Below are positions 1-14,117 of a DNA stretch of 64,000 nucleotides, in pieces. The position numbers and the translations under genes were made by a program. The notes beneath the pieces are model-generated. The model searched no databases, had not been told where the DNA came from, and was given only the letters and a program-made list of their open reading frames with translations. Each line of letters begins with the position of its first letter. Positions within the stretch are counted from its first letter, which is position 1. Source of the stretch: Monomorium pharaonis (Eukaryota > Arthropoda > Insecta > Hymenoptera > Formicidae); NCBI RefSeq assembly GCF_013373865.1, contig NC_050467.1:24574996-24638995 (forward strand). The letters are read 5' to 3'.

Positions 1-262
1 CCTGCGTGCCTTAATCGTTCTCTACTGACGTACTAATTGCGTATTACTAATTTAATAATAACATTTTCCAGAACATAACACGAGAGCAACATTACAAAGC
101 ATTTTTCTATTGACTTTTCTAGTGTTGAGAAAAGAATATTTCAGAGACACGCGGGATTAGAGAAGATTCGCACCCGATTTGCTCTCACTGTTTCCCAAGA
201 AGATTGTCTATATCTTCACGGAGACGGAGGACAATCGCGAATGTTCGCATACTTTCTTCCAG
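1..262 (+). other. MADD intron, or alternative upstream exon sequence
   Basis: The first 144 bases are AT-rich intron ending ATATTTCAG. 145-262 is open in a different frame from the 263 exon and may be an alternative exon. The AG at 261-262 is the acceptor used for the exon starting VPPTGPGLQRQ. Confidence 0.4.
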
Positions 263-3200
263 GTACCACCCACGGGACCGGGTCTGCAACGTCAACCGAG
301 CGTCGGCAACGTCCTAGCGAGAGCCTCTAGCTTCAACACCGCCGGCGGGCCTCTCCTGCCGCGGCAGATAAGCGCGATCAGCGCAACCGACCACCATCAT
401 CACGAGACGCTTCAGCGTCAGGTTTCGGCGGGACCGACAATCACGCAACAGAAACAGAGCAACGAGGGCACGATGCAACGGCAAAACAGCGGCGGCAGCA
501 GTGGCAGCGGCACCACCGGAAACGGTGTGCTTCGACAAGGCTCGCAAGGCTCCCTATTCGAACAGATTGCTAGTCAAGCGAAGGACTTGATGCGCGAGAC
601 CACTAGACAGAGCAGTCAGGACGGGATACTCGCACACATGGACAAGGTACTGCAATAAAACGCGTATGAAAGAATAGGATAGTGACTCAATTATCTTTTC
701 TATAATTTTATCGAATAAACATATTGTATTTTTTTCTGAACGTGGCAGTAACTATTTCTTTATGTAATTTTATCGCAGCTGAAGCATCAGGCAAAAGAAA
801 AAATTACGGAGGCAGGCGAAGACAGTCTATTCGCGCCGCTGGAGCAAGTATGTTTTCGCGAAACGTTACCTATATGTAGATTTTACCGAAATCAAAGTAT
901 ATACTTAGCCGATTTTTTTCTATTTCGAATCAATTAGTTGACGCAGCAAACGAAGAAAGCAATGGGCGAGGCCACTAAGTCGGTGCAGGAGGTGTCAAAG
1001 ACCGCGTTGGAGGCGAGCAAAACCGCGGCGGGTGTCAGCAAAAACACCCTGGACGATCTGACGTACGTCGGTAAGAGCACGTTGGGTGACCTAACGAAAA
1101 GTGCCAAAGAAGTCGCTGCGAAGAAGGGTTTGCTCAAGGTATCGCTAAAGCATCCTAAGTCTTTCGCATTGATCTTTAAAGTTGGACCATCGAACATGAG
1201 CTTTATTCGCATTTAGGGCTTGGGAGAGTCGCAACAATCACCAGTACATTCACCGCAATCTCCTATGCAGCAGCGGAAGGATTCGGTCAGCAATCAGTTA
1301 GTCGCGTCTGACACGCGGGGCGGGGTCGGGCGGGACTTTTTCAGCAATATTAGCAGCGATCTGAACGGCTTTGCCGCGCAGACCAGCAGCATGTTTAGCG
1401 ATTTATTCGGTACGTTCCGAGCTCACTTTGATGTTCATTATGTTAATTAATGAATTATAAAATTCTATATGGTAATTTCCATGAGATATTTTAATAAAGG
1501 ATTTAATATTTTGAATAAAACTTTATTTCTAATTTGTTATCTGTAACTTTCTTTAAGATTTTACTAATTTAATTATTACGTAAAAGTCGATAATGTACAT
1601 CGAGGCGAAAGGGATACGCTTTTAAAAAGTAATGAAATTCCATTCGATTTTCAGGTAGTAAAAATAGTTCCAATCGAGGTAGTAGCTTTTTCCCGCAAAA
1701 TCAGAAATCGAAAGAGAAGACCAATCCGATTCTCGGACCATTTCCCAAAGGTAAACAATGACTTCAAGGCGTTTCTAATTAAAATCCTTGAACTTGAAGA
1801 TAAAATTAAAAATGATATAAAGGTTTATTGACAGTTGCAGGAAAAACAGGACTGGTAGAGCGCTCCTCATTGATAAAACATTCCACACACAAAGTTAATC
1901 AAGAAGAGGCGCAGAGAATGCAAAACGCGGAACGTTCCAGCACACATAGCGACAATCAAGCCTTTTTAAATGACGCAAGTATTTGTAAACGTTACCTCAG
2001 TTAATCAAAAACAAACTAACTTGCTTAATTTTATGATCTTTTGATGAAACATCTAGGTGTTAACGCAAGTGTTAGCTGGCGAAGGCGTTGGTTGGCTCAA
2101 ATTGAATAGATTAAAGAAACTGATGGAGGATGAAAATTATCGGGATTTGGTCGTGACGAAACTGAACAAGGGTCTTAATAGGAAGATTAGTCCAAACGAT
2201 CACATTGACGATGTGGTAAGTTTAAAATTTATCTCATAAATTATTTAGTGTTTACTAAATTTATACTTAACATTTTATCTTGATGAAACACTATTTAATT
2301 AAGAGTTTACATCTGTTTCTAATCTCTCATTAGGCCATATCGAAACCCGTGTATAAGGGAATGTTAAAGTGCCTTCAAGCAGTAACGCATGGTCTCGCAC
2401 ATACGTATAATAATTTCGGACTAGGTGGGATGGCCTCTGTCTTCCAATTAATGGAAATCGCTCACACGCATTACTGGAGCAAGGACTTATCCGAAGGTAG
2501 CGGCTTTGACAGCTCTTTGATGTCGCAGGTATAATAATTCTTAAACACTTTTGAGATGTACAATTTAGAATTTATCTAGATTTTAATTAATTGTTTTCTA
2601 TATGAATGTATATATTCAATATCTGATGATGGAAAAAAGTATTTGTCTCACAGGCATCTAGCCCATTTGGTAGCAGAGAAAATCTGAAATCCCCGCAATC
2701 TCCGAATCAGCCTGACTTTATGGATCCCACGCAAAGATCGGGTATGTTTTTTTTTAGCACATTGTTGTTTCAAAAAATTTTCAATTTTAATTATTTTTTT
2801 TTATGAAAGTATATTTTCAGTAAAAATTTCATTTATTCAATATTATTTTATATAACCTTTGTTAGCTTTGAAACAGATGTGTAGAATTGCCAAAATGGTA
2901 TAAATAGCCCAATAGTTTAATATAATTACAAATAAATTAATAATACTTTCACAAATACTAGATCTGCCGCAAGTGCATTTGGACGTGCCGCAGGCACCGC
3001 CTGCTGGAGACACGAGTCAATCGACAACGGACATGTTCTTGGACATGTTCACGAAGAAAGGGAAATTTCTAAGCAGGCTCACCTCGTTCGATTCGGAGGT
3101 AGAAAGAATTTTTACGCTTTTTCAATGTTAAACGTACCTCGATCTATCCTAAGGTTGAATTTCAAGTTGGTTAGTAGTCCTACTTCGGGTGCTGCAATAA

Positions 3201-6200
3201 TCGCCCTGTAGGCGCGATCAATGATTGTTGAAACTATTGATGAAAGATACATCTCCTCCCCCCGTCCTAAAACAGAAAATAACATTCTTTTTTTCTTTTC
3301 CTGCATTATTCGGTCCGACAGTTTTTTTGACGGTTTTTTGAAAGTTAATAAATGTGAGGAAAGAGTAAAGAAATACATCACAAAAATTTTCCCAATTTTC
3401 GATTCTAACATGCAACGCACACGTGTTTTGTCATATGTTTTTTAGAGTGGGCGGGGTGGTGGAACGGGGAGCAGCGAAGCTTTATCCACTGACGGAGGTA
3501 GCATTATCACTAATCCTGCTTTTCGGCAAGCGCACCAAGCTTCCTTCCGAAGCACCGTGTCCGATAGCGAGGTCGAGCAAGGCAATGTAAATTATCTACC
3601 TTGAATTAATGTAATCTTACATAGTTGTTAGATACATTTGTAGAGCGCAATGCACACACGTTAGAAGCACCGTCCATTCCCGCAAAATAGATTCCCAATG
3701 ATGCAAAACTCATTGGAATGCTTCTCAAACCGCGCGTTCACGTTGATTTGAACGTTTGAGTGCGCGCCCTTTAGAAATGTAGAGAACAGTACGTTTCGAA
3801 GAAAAGCTTCCCACGTTCCTCGAATCGCATTCCAGCAAACACCAACTAAAATTATGTAATTGTTGTACAACTGTTAGTTATAATTTTCTATTTAACAAGA
3901 GGACTCTTATACAATTTATAGCAGTTATATAACTTTAGTTGATATTTGCCGGGATCAATATCTCAGCATTCATCAGACGTGAATACGAACGAACACAGAT
4001 ATAGAAAATCATTAAAAGGTAACACGTAACGCGTTTCCATGCACTTTAAATTTCTATTACATAAAAAAAAATTAGTGTCTTATACATTACTGTGTGACAT
4101 AACTAGGTTTCTATCATGATTCTTCATATGTGCAAGCAAGTTACCCTTTGACCTTAGAAGTGGCATCATGTCGCAATTAGTTGGTATGCTCTAATTGCTA
4201 TAATCTCGACGGACTTCGATAGAAGACATAGTCTCGGATGTTACTGTTTCATTAAAGTCCTTACGGTTTTTCATCAGAAATCCTTATCCCTAATTAATTT
4301 CACTCTTACGCGATTCTGTGATTCCAGTTTCCACGGCAGGGCAAGCAGCGTTCCGGCAGCGTCTGGTCCAGCAAGTCATCCCTGAGTACCGGATTCCGAT
4401 ATCACGGCGGAAGTCTGATACCGACCACGGCGTTACCGAGTCCGGAAACTGCAAGAACATATCTCTTCGAAGGTACAGCATATTAGATAGAAAAGCATTT
4501 AAAAAAACAATACAATTACCACTGTAGCTGATAATTCACGAGTGATAGAAATTTCTTCATATTTTCTTTTATTTTTATTGTCGCGACTTTCAAATCCAGG
4601 TTTACTAGGAAAGGAAAGGTCGTCTCTGTGGGATGAAATGCAGTTCTGGGAAGATGCCTTCTTGGACGCTGTCTCGCAGGAACGCGACATGATGGGCATG
4701 GATCAAGGGCCTGGAGAAATGGTAGAGAGGTAAAAAATTAGTAACATTTATTAATTACCGCATGAAAATGAAAGCAAAACGAGGAGCATTAAAGACAGCC
4801 ACCTAATCTTCCTACGGTTCAACATTAGAAATTAAGTTGTATAACTGTAACTGCACATCAGATTTATTTTAATAAATATATATACAATATATATATAAAT
4901 CTAATTTTTTAAAAGTAGAAATTTATTATTAAAACACGTTGCGCGCAATACAGATACAAAAGCTTAAGCGAAAGCGAAAGACGACGGTTGGAGCACGAGG
5001 AGGATCGACTGCTGTGCACTTTGCTGCACAATCTCACCGCCGTCCTGGTGATGCTGAACGTCGACAAGAACGAGCTGAAGCGGAAAGTGCGCCGACTGCT
5101 GGGCAAGAGTCACATCGGCCTCATCTATAGCCAGGAGCTGAATCTACTTCTCGACCAAATAAACAATCTCGTGAGTGTCTTGTCCTGCGCGACCGGTCGG
5201 AATCAATCGCGACCGATCAGTCTAAGAACGCGAGACTTCTTCTTCTTCCTCGCAGCACGGAAACGACATCGACCTGAAGCCCCTGACGTCCCGTCAAATG
5301 CACCGGCAGTCGTTCACCGTGCATTCGGGAGTCGATGCCGAGGGTGATCTGCGGTTTCTCGAGGTCCGCCACGACGGTCTCGTGCTGAGATCGGTGAACG
5401 GCGTGATAGTCGAGCGCTGGTGGTACGAGCGCGTAGTCAACATGACCTACAGCCCGAAGAACAAGGTTCTGTGCCTCTGGAGGCGGAGCGGCGGTGACAC
5501 CGAGTTGCACAAGTATTACACCAAGAAGGTAGGATCCCTGGAAGGATCGAACAAAGGGAAGCTTAAATAACGAAGAGATAATATTTCGCTTTACCGCATG
5601 ACAGTTGTAAAAGTTCGCTCGAGAGAAGATAAAAGGGTGTAATCTTAAATCCTGCAAAGTTTCAGATAGTTTTTTTTTACATTTTTGAAAAAATTATTTT
5701 ACTGAAGTATTTAAAAATGTAGCTATAAGTAGATCTGAAAATTATTTTATTGGATCCTCAAAATAATTATGTAGGATGTTTGAACTAATTGCTTGACTAT
5801 TGAACCAAATTTTTTTTGCAGCATTATTTATCATTGTGTTCAAAAATTTTATATAATTATATTAAGAGTCCAACAAAATTATTTTCAGATTTATATTTAG
5901 CTAAATTTTTAGATGCTTTAGGAAAACCGTTCTTTTTGTATTTGATTAAAAATTCGTGGAGTCCAAGATCATTGATGCTAAATGTTATATATCAACGATC
6001 GTTTCTTCCAGTGTAAGGACGTGTACTATTGCATTAAGGATGCCATGGAGAAGGCGGCAGCCCGCGGACGAGGTGCGAACGTTGGCTACGAACTCGGCGG
6101 TGAGTTCCCGGTGCAGGATATGCGAACGGGCGAGGGTGGGCTTCTGCAGGTCTGCATGGAGGGTGTCGGCCTCCTCTTCGCGAACAGCAAGGTATGACTC

Positions 6201-9200
6201 GCACTCGCGTGAAAGCCACATACTTCTTATGCTGTTATCGGGAAGAATCGAGAGCTCGACTCTCCTTCTCACTTTCTCTTTCTCTTTCTCTCTCTCTCTT
6301 TCTCTCTTTCGAGGATTGCGCATATATCTATATCTATATATCCCTCTTACATTCTACGTTCAATTGTTTGTGTCATGTTGAATCGTATATATATTTATTG
6401 GGAACTTTAATTTGAAGATTATTATCACCTTTCGTTATATATCGTACTACGTCTTGATTACATAACGTTGCGTCCCCACTGGCTACCCATGCTGTATCGT
6501 TTACTTTTCATTCGGAGTGCCAATGCGCATAATAATGCCTTTATTTCAGTGAGATACGTTGAACATAATACTAGAGAATGTATTATGCTACCAAAAAGTT
6601 TGTTTATAAAAAAATAAAAGAAAGATGTCCTTCGGTTCAATAATCCGCGATCGCGGTCTGAGGTGAACATTAATTAATTAGCTTTGTCTCGTAAAGTTGC
6701 TTGATTTTTAAATGAGTTGCTTAAAATGGGACATTGATTTAAAAATAAACGAACAAAGAGAAGAAAAAGAAAATAGCAGCGTTGAAATTGAATAGGATTG
6801 GAAATCTTGTCGCCGCTCAACCACTGTCTTTTTACCATTCATTCTCTTGATCATCGAATACTGTTTTTTTTTTTCATTGTTGCATTGATGCAAGGACCAC
6901 TCAATATTATCTCCCACTGCTAGCCACTACGATCTGCTTAATTAATTTGTATCTCTGTACGTGATTCACCGCGATATGCGTCCGTGTGATAGAACAAGTC
7001 GGGCTCAAGGTGATTTGACAATTCCACTCGTATTTCAAAAAAGTGAAAAAAACCCTGTGATACTAAGATTTATTTGTCTAGTGGTACATAAAGAAACCCT
7101 CGAAAATTCGTATTCTCTTAACGACACAAATCGGTATAAAACTAAAGAAACTCTGCAGAAGAAATAAATATATGTAAAAATACACATCTCACACACATTT
7201 CGAAAAGAAACAGTACAGCATAATTACGCAACATAGCGTATTTACAGAATGCTGCGGTCGAGCGTGATCTTCTTCTTTTTAATCGTGTGGTTTTCCTTGA
7301 TCATTAACGAGTCAATTTTTTATTGCGGAAATATACTATTTTCTAATAATGCGACAATGGAAAATTCTCTGCAAATTAAATTCCGAACTCTGCTAACGTG
7401 ACTAATCACGATTGAATATTATTTAATAAAATGTTCAAGCCAAGAATTGTCAAGATATCTGGGCATAAGATGAAAAAAAAATTGCTTCTTTACAAGGTTC
7501 TTAATAACAAGAAATCAGCTTAAATTTGATCCTTGAATCTTTAATTGAAAAAGAAAGCACGCTTGTTCCGAGGCATTCTTTACATGCGCATCTGGGATTT
7601 CAAATATGATTTATTTGCCTCGAAGAATTTTCAATCTATTCTCGGCAATAAAATGCATATTTCCATCCTTCAATAAAAGAAGTACGATGTAAAAAAATGA
7701 CGGAGCTTTTCAAGAAAACTCGTCAATAATGCCAATAAAAACGCAGCGAATGAATTCTATCAGAAATCAAATTACCATCTACGTTGGATGCATACACAAT
7801 ACATACATGAACACACGTAACGCGTCGTATACGCGTGCACATAAATTTCTCAACGAGAAAAACAATCGTTCTGTGGTCGTCGTTAAACGTTCCGTTAATT
7901 GAAAGTTCCTTTTTAATCGCGTAGGTTCCCGTGCGCGAAATGTACTCGGCACAATTCCGTACGGTTTCCGATATATCCTCTCGGTTATTTTTTTACTAGA
8001 TAATATATTGTGTTCAGGCGTTATATTAATCAATGTTTTCTTGCATGGAAGCTCGATGTGCAGTTGCAGACTCTTTTATCTGTATTATATATAATTATAT
8101 ATATATTACATATTTATATATATTACATTTATATATATATATATACATAGGAAATAAGGTATAGGGCGATATATATACAGACTGTCTTTTGAATACTATA
8201 CTCCTATATCTTATCATTTGTATTGAATGTTGGATGCTATTATATTTTTGCCATAAGTCTAACAACTTCTTTATCTGTCGTGGTCATGCGCGAGGAAAGT
8301 CTATTCGCGGCTTGCGAGACAAAAAAAAAAAGAATAAAAAGACGAAGGGGAGAAACAGAAGATAATGCAACGAAAATCCCGCGAAACGCTACACAAATCG
8401 CTGTTTACCGGCCACTTCTCCACCGCGATAAAAATTAACGCTCGCTCTCGTGTGAGCTCTCGCTGTATTACATTAACGGAATCTCGCGCGAATGACGAAA
8501 TACCCATGGGATATTACGCCCGGGACACGGACGTCCCGATTCGAGTATAATCGGGAGAATGATAGACTTTTCTCAGCTTGGGGAACTTTTGAGATGGTCC
8601 TTGAACAATGAATATATACCTTGCTGTTTACCGATTTGGCCATGACGTTAGGTGATAAAAGAGCGTAGCTGTAATATCATCGTGTACAGCTGTATCTCTC
8701 TTCTCTCTCTCTTTCTATATATATATAATACTATATATTCTATAATTGAGTGGATAACTGCTGTTACCAAAGGTTTTAATTTTGTTTTTCTGTTTTCTGT
8801 TTTCTTGTCCCGTCCATCGACATTGCCCTGCGGCTGGGCAAACAGGATTTCGAGGTATCAAATCAAAATAAGTCATTGTTTGTTATATAAATTCAGTATA
8901 TGACTATATACTCAATGTTGGCCGTGTTCCGGAGATGCTTATTTATTTTCACCATTACTTTTGGCCGTATATATTATTATTATATATACCATTATACTAT
9001 ATATATCTACCTACATTCTTAAATTGCATTCGAACTCACTGATCTGCTCTGTCTATCCTTACTGTTTTTTCTACGATCAATCGGTGTTAGTTGTAATATA
9101 TATATATATACGCATATGTACTCTCCGTTACGGTATTATACATATATCGTGAAGCCGATACCTCTCCTAAGGTATCCAGTAATGAACGATGAAATGCAGA

Positions 9201-12200
9201 ACAGTGTTTGCCGCATTGATCAAAAGTCCGACACAATATACTTTATATATTGTATATCGTTTAGATGAAATATTTGTAAGTAGTGTTTAGTGCAACTTGT
9301 AGAGAGCGATGTTCGATGCACACACAATGCAACTATATATATATCTATATAGCCTAATCACTCGTACATGGAAGTCCGTACACAAAATCATTGCGTCACG
9401 ATCATCATTTACTACAGCTTTCACGTTTTACACACCGTGTCTCTCGGTCGCAACTGAGAAATTTCTCTTTGAGAAATTCATTTTATCGAAACCTTCCGCC
9501 AATTATCAATTTCGGCACTCACGATCGAATCGTGGCAAAGACGCGCTATCAATTTCATCGATTACAAGTATCCCAGCTATTAATCTCTGAACATAAAGTC
9601 TCTTTGAAAGAAAATTTTCCGTCCACCTCTTTTTTTCTTTTATTTCGATTTTGTATGAAGATAAACGAATTGCAAATTGCAAGTAGAATGTTCATTCGTG
9701 ACAGTAAATCTGTGTTGAATTGTAGAACGTATCCCATTTTTGGCCTGTAAAAGTCGCTTTCGCACAAGATATTAAAGTGAGAATTCTTAACTGTGCATTA
9801 GCAAACGTAAACCCCTAATATCTCGAGGTTGTCTTATTACGGCAAAGACCAAAGAAAATATCGGAGGTAATATTTCAAGAGATACTGCGTAAAGATACGG
9901 AAACTTCAGAGTCACCTATAAATGGATGACATATTGCGTAGGAATAAATTGAAGAAGACAGATTGTGAGGATACAAGAGGACGGTATAAAAAGAGAAAAA
10001 TTTAATATGTCTAAAATTATCCTGTCGATTTATTTTTTCGCGTAACTCGGCCCAAATAACCGATTGTGGAAGAATCTTTCGAGTGATTTTGTAGAAAGAA
10101 TAACGGAATCCGTTCGAGAAAGCGGTGCTGAAATGATTTTTCGAAAGAAAAAATTATTATCAGGGTTTACCGTAAATTTCAAGATTACATCTACATGGAT
10201 TATATACATTATGTTTATACAAATCTTTTTCACGTAGATAATTCAAACAATATAAATTACTTATTATAAATTGAATAACACCATAGAAAAAATAATTGAG
10301 CTATAAAATTGTTAATATATCTAACTTTAATATTGTGTGATAAAATAAAAGTATACAATATTAAAATAAAAAGATAAAACATAATTTTTATTGTTTCTAA
10401 TAAACTAAATCTCTTATAATCCATTGATTATTGTTTACATAAATGACACATAAAACATATTTTACTATAATATATGCGTAATGTAGATCATTTATATATT
10501 ATGCGTAAACCCTGATGATTATAATAAAATATTAAATGATGAAACAAAGTAGTCCGCGCGGATTACCATCATCGGATGACACATACATCGCTCATTTTGC
10601 ACTGGTAGTTGCGTAGTAGAGCAATGGTTCCTCGTGCTGTCTAGTGATCGTCTATAAATAATTTATTATGAACAGGATTTCATCCCGGAAAGCAGAAAAA
10701 GTTCGTGAAAACTGCGCCAGCCTCGACCTTCTCGCCACGATATTATTACACTTCTCTGGCATGGCACACTGCTAACATAATGTTTCTTGTTTACGACATT
10801 GTACCGACTCCGATATTTGTATCGATTGACTCCCCAAAAAGTGACATTTGTTTCATATTCCCCCTCACCCCTTTCTTCTCGAGCTCTTTTTTGCCACTAC
10901 CCCCTTACCCCTACGATCGATATAATATATATACCACGACCGTGCATCATTGTCGATCGTATCACGTCCGCCGGTCAATATTAGATGATACAATTGCACA
11001 TTTTAGCAACTCTTCGACGCTAAGCAATCAGTGACATTTTACGATTGAGTTTAGGCCATCTCCAGAGTTGCCTGCTGCTATATATCGCTGCTGCCTGTTG
11101 CTGCGGATGCTGCCGCTGTTTGTCGCCGCCATCGCTGCCGCTAGATCTTGCTTAGAAATCAATTAATTAATTAATTCGAGATTGCGACGCGACCGCTGAA
11201 TGATGATGCATGGTGTCTTTCGTAGAACTTTATTCGTAGAATAGATTCTCAGATCTCGCTTGTCGCTTTCGCCCTTACACTGATGCATTTTTTTGCGCGA
11301 AACTCAGTAACTGAAAGATCACGGTTCTCTAAGAACCGCAGTCTTGTGAAGATCGAGTTTTGCGAAAACACGTACGTCATTGCTCTTTGCTGAGTTTGCG
11401 ATTGAAATGTGACAATTAGGCGAGATTGAGCATGCTGTTGTGAGACTAATTATTGTACGGCTATGTCCTGGAAGATCCATGTATGCTGCATGTATCCGTA
11501 GGGTTTGAATCTTCCGAATCTTTCATTTCTTTCGTTTATGGGCATTCGTACACTTTTTTGCACGTGGTAATGGATATATTTCTATTTCAGCATTACTCGT
11601 TCAACACAGTATTCGCAATATTTTTACATGCGATATAATGTCCTTTACACACAAACGTCATCATCGTAATTTTATCTTTCAGTATCTTTTTTTCATAATA
11701 GAGATCACAATTGGGAACGTTAACTTGGGAAAGTTAACTTGAAATATTAAAACGCGAATGTTAGAGTAATCTAACGCTCGAAGCACATGGGTTTTAACAT
11801 GCAAAATAAATTCGGGGTCTTTGTTATATTATAATTATTTGCTTTGCGCATAAAGAAAACAATATTTCTAAAAATTAATCTACAATATGTGTAGTAAGAA
11901 ATTGACTAATCACAGAATCGAATGTGAGGAGAATAATCAACAATAAATAAGCTTTTTTCTAAGCTTAAGGCTTACTACACCTATTGTATATTGTAAATCG
12001 ATCCCAAGATCTCATTTAAGAAAAATTGATATGAATAAAGTATGTATTTTTTTGATTTCTAAAGAAAAAACATAATCTTTATCGCGACAATGTTAGCGTA
12101 CAAGAGCATCGCTTTGCATCAAGTGCAAATTATATTAAAAATTATTGTGTAAATGGCATGTAATAATAATAGTAATAATTAATATTTGTTAGAAATCTTA

Positions 12201-14079
12201 TCAATGATTTTGTCCGATGTACGTCATATGCATCATTATTCCATCAATAAATTACTAATAAAAAAGTACGTATGTCAATCTTATATCGAAAAACATCTTG
12301 TTAATACGACAATTATGGAAAATTAAAATATTACGCGAAAAAAATATGTAATTTTGCTAAATACATTGTAATTGTAGTTTGCATAACTGTAATTTTCTGT
12401 ATAATGACGTACATCGATTAAAATGGACAGTACGCCCTTTTTGTGCAAAACTCATCGAGCGTCTAAGTTTTTAATAAAAAACATGTATGAAGTTGAATTG
12501 TATCATAAAGAACTTTTTCAAACTCTTGCACTTTACAAATTTATCTCTATAAAAAAAGTATAATAATATAATTTCAGTAATAAATAAAAGAACGTAAAAG
12601 TAATTTCAATAAGTAAAGTGAGATAAAAAATGCAGTTAAAAAATATTAGCTACATTTTTTCTTTCTTCAATTATTAAAATTACTACTATTATACATTATT
12701 CTGCAATTATATTATTATTGCAATATAATTGATTAGAGATACAACAAAATTAGCGCTTGAAGAGTAGAACAGACGCTTATCGTCAGACGAGCATTACGAT
12801 CGATACATTTTCACGCCTCTTTTTTAGAAAGCTATTCGCACACACAGACTGATATTGCAATTCTGACATATATGATAATAATAGGCAAAATAGAGAATCG
12901 TCAGAATCGTGTGCATGATCGAGTAGATCCATGGTACGCGATGCGCAGATCACTAACGCAAACCGATTGTGTTATTTGCAGTTTTTTGTAAGACTCGATC
13001 ATATCCGCAAGTGCTTTACTCAAAAGGATGGAATCTTTGTTTTGGAAGAATTCAGTAAGTGACACACCGAATACTCCATCGATTACGCTTTTACACGCCG
13101 TAGATATATCTCGTGAAACAAAGAAAAAAAAAGAATAAATTAATAATAACACGCTTACGCTGCAATTTAGCTTTCAGTCTTTGAATGTCGAAACATCATC
13201 ATTGAATGCCTTTCTGTTTCAGATCCTAAAACTAGACAAATAATTCAACGTAAATATAAGTCGCAAATGGTGAGTACGTTCAAAGCTCCTTACTGCCAAA
13301 ATAGAATGTACTTTTTGCAATAAGGAAATATATTTGTTTTGAGGGAAAAAGTAATAAAATGTCTATTTTACAAAGCAAAATAATTAAATTTCATTGAAGC
13401 TATATCTTTTAGTGAGTTAATAAGTTAAATGCCTTATTATTAATTAAGTATATTCGAGAATAAGCGCAATAAATAAAAGAAAGAGTAATAGACATTTTAT
13501 TACTTTTTATATTTTATTACTTCTATAGTCGTATACTGTGTGACAGGCTGAAGAGGCAGTACGCTGTTTACATAGAATATTTTCGGTCGCATTTACTCTT
13601 AATAAACTCCCGTCGGAGACTCATCAGAAACATAAGCGCGAAAATGAAAAGACCGCTTGAAATGAGGCTTATCTTTAAGTTTTTTCCTTTCTTACATCTC
13701 ACGTAAGTTCTTTTTTTTATAATACATTTTGCGTTTTTCTAAATTAAAAGACAAATATTATAATTTAACTTGCCGTTTTTAAGTAAAGTTTTAAATTATT
13801 CAAGATTAGTTATACACATACATATACCCACATATATAAAATTAAAAGTATTTAAATAAAAATTAATAAAACTTGAAATTTTTTTACTTTTATCAAATTA
13901 ACATTAAAACTTTTGCTGTATAAATGAAAAGACATGAATAATTTATATATATACAACGGTACGAAATATCTCTTCATTTATAGGCGTCTGATATCTGCTA
14001 TGCTGTCCTCTGCGTATTTTCTTATGTGGCGGCTGGCTCAGAGCAACGGAAGCATTTAAGCCAGCAGCACCAACAGCAT

Positions 14080-14117
<38 letters not shown>

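Noticed and set aside
2873..2907. Possible 35-base exon between 2741 and 2962
   Set aside because: Its length does not keep the phase into the next MADD exon, and it has weak splice sites.
3967..4018. Possible MADD cassette exon (HSSDVNTNEHRYRKSLK) after TATCTCAG and before GTAACA
   Set aside because: It is 52 bases long and joins two phase-0 exons, so inclusion would shift the frame. No other acceptor or donor combination fixes it.
10705..11034. 109-codon open frame in the large MADD intron
   Set aside because: No family resemblance, low-complexity Pro/Ser/Tyr content and no fitting splice context. The true next exon is at 12982.
12901..13152. Minus-strand open frame of 83 codons
   Set aside because: It overlaps the conserved + strand MADD exon 12982-13054 in antisense.
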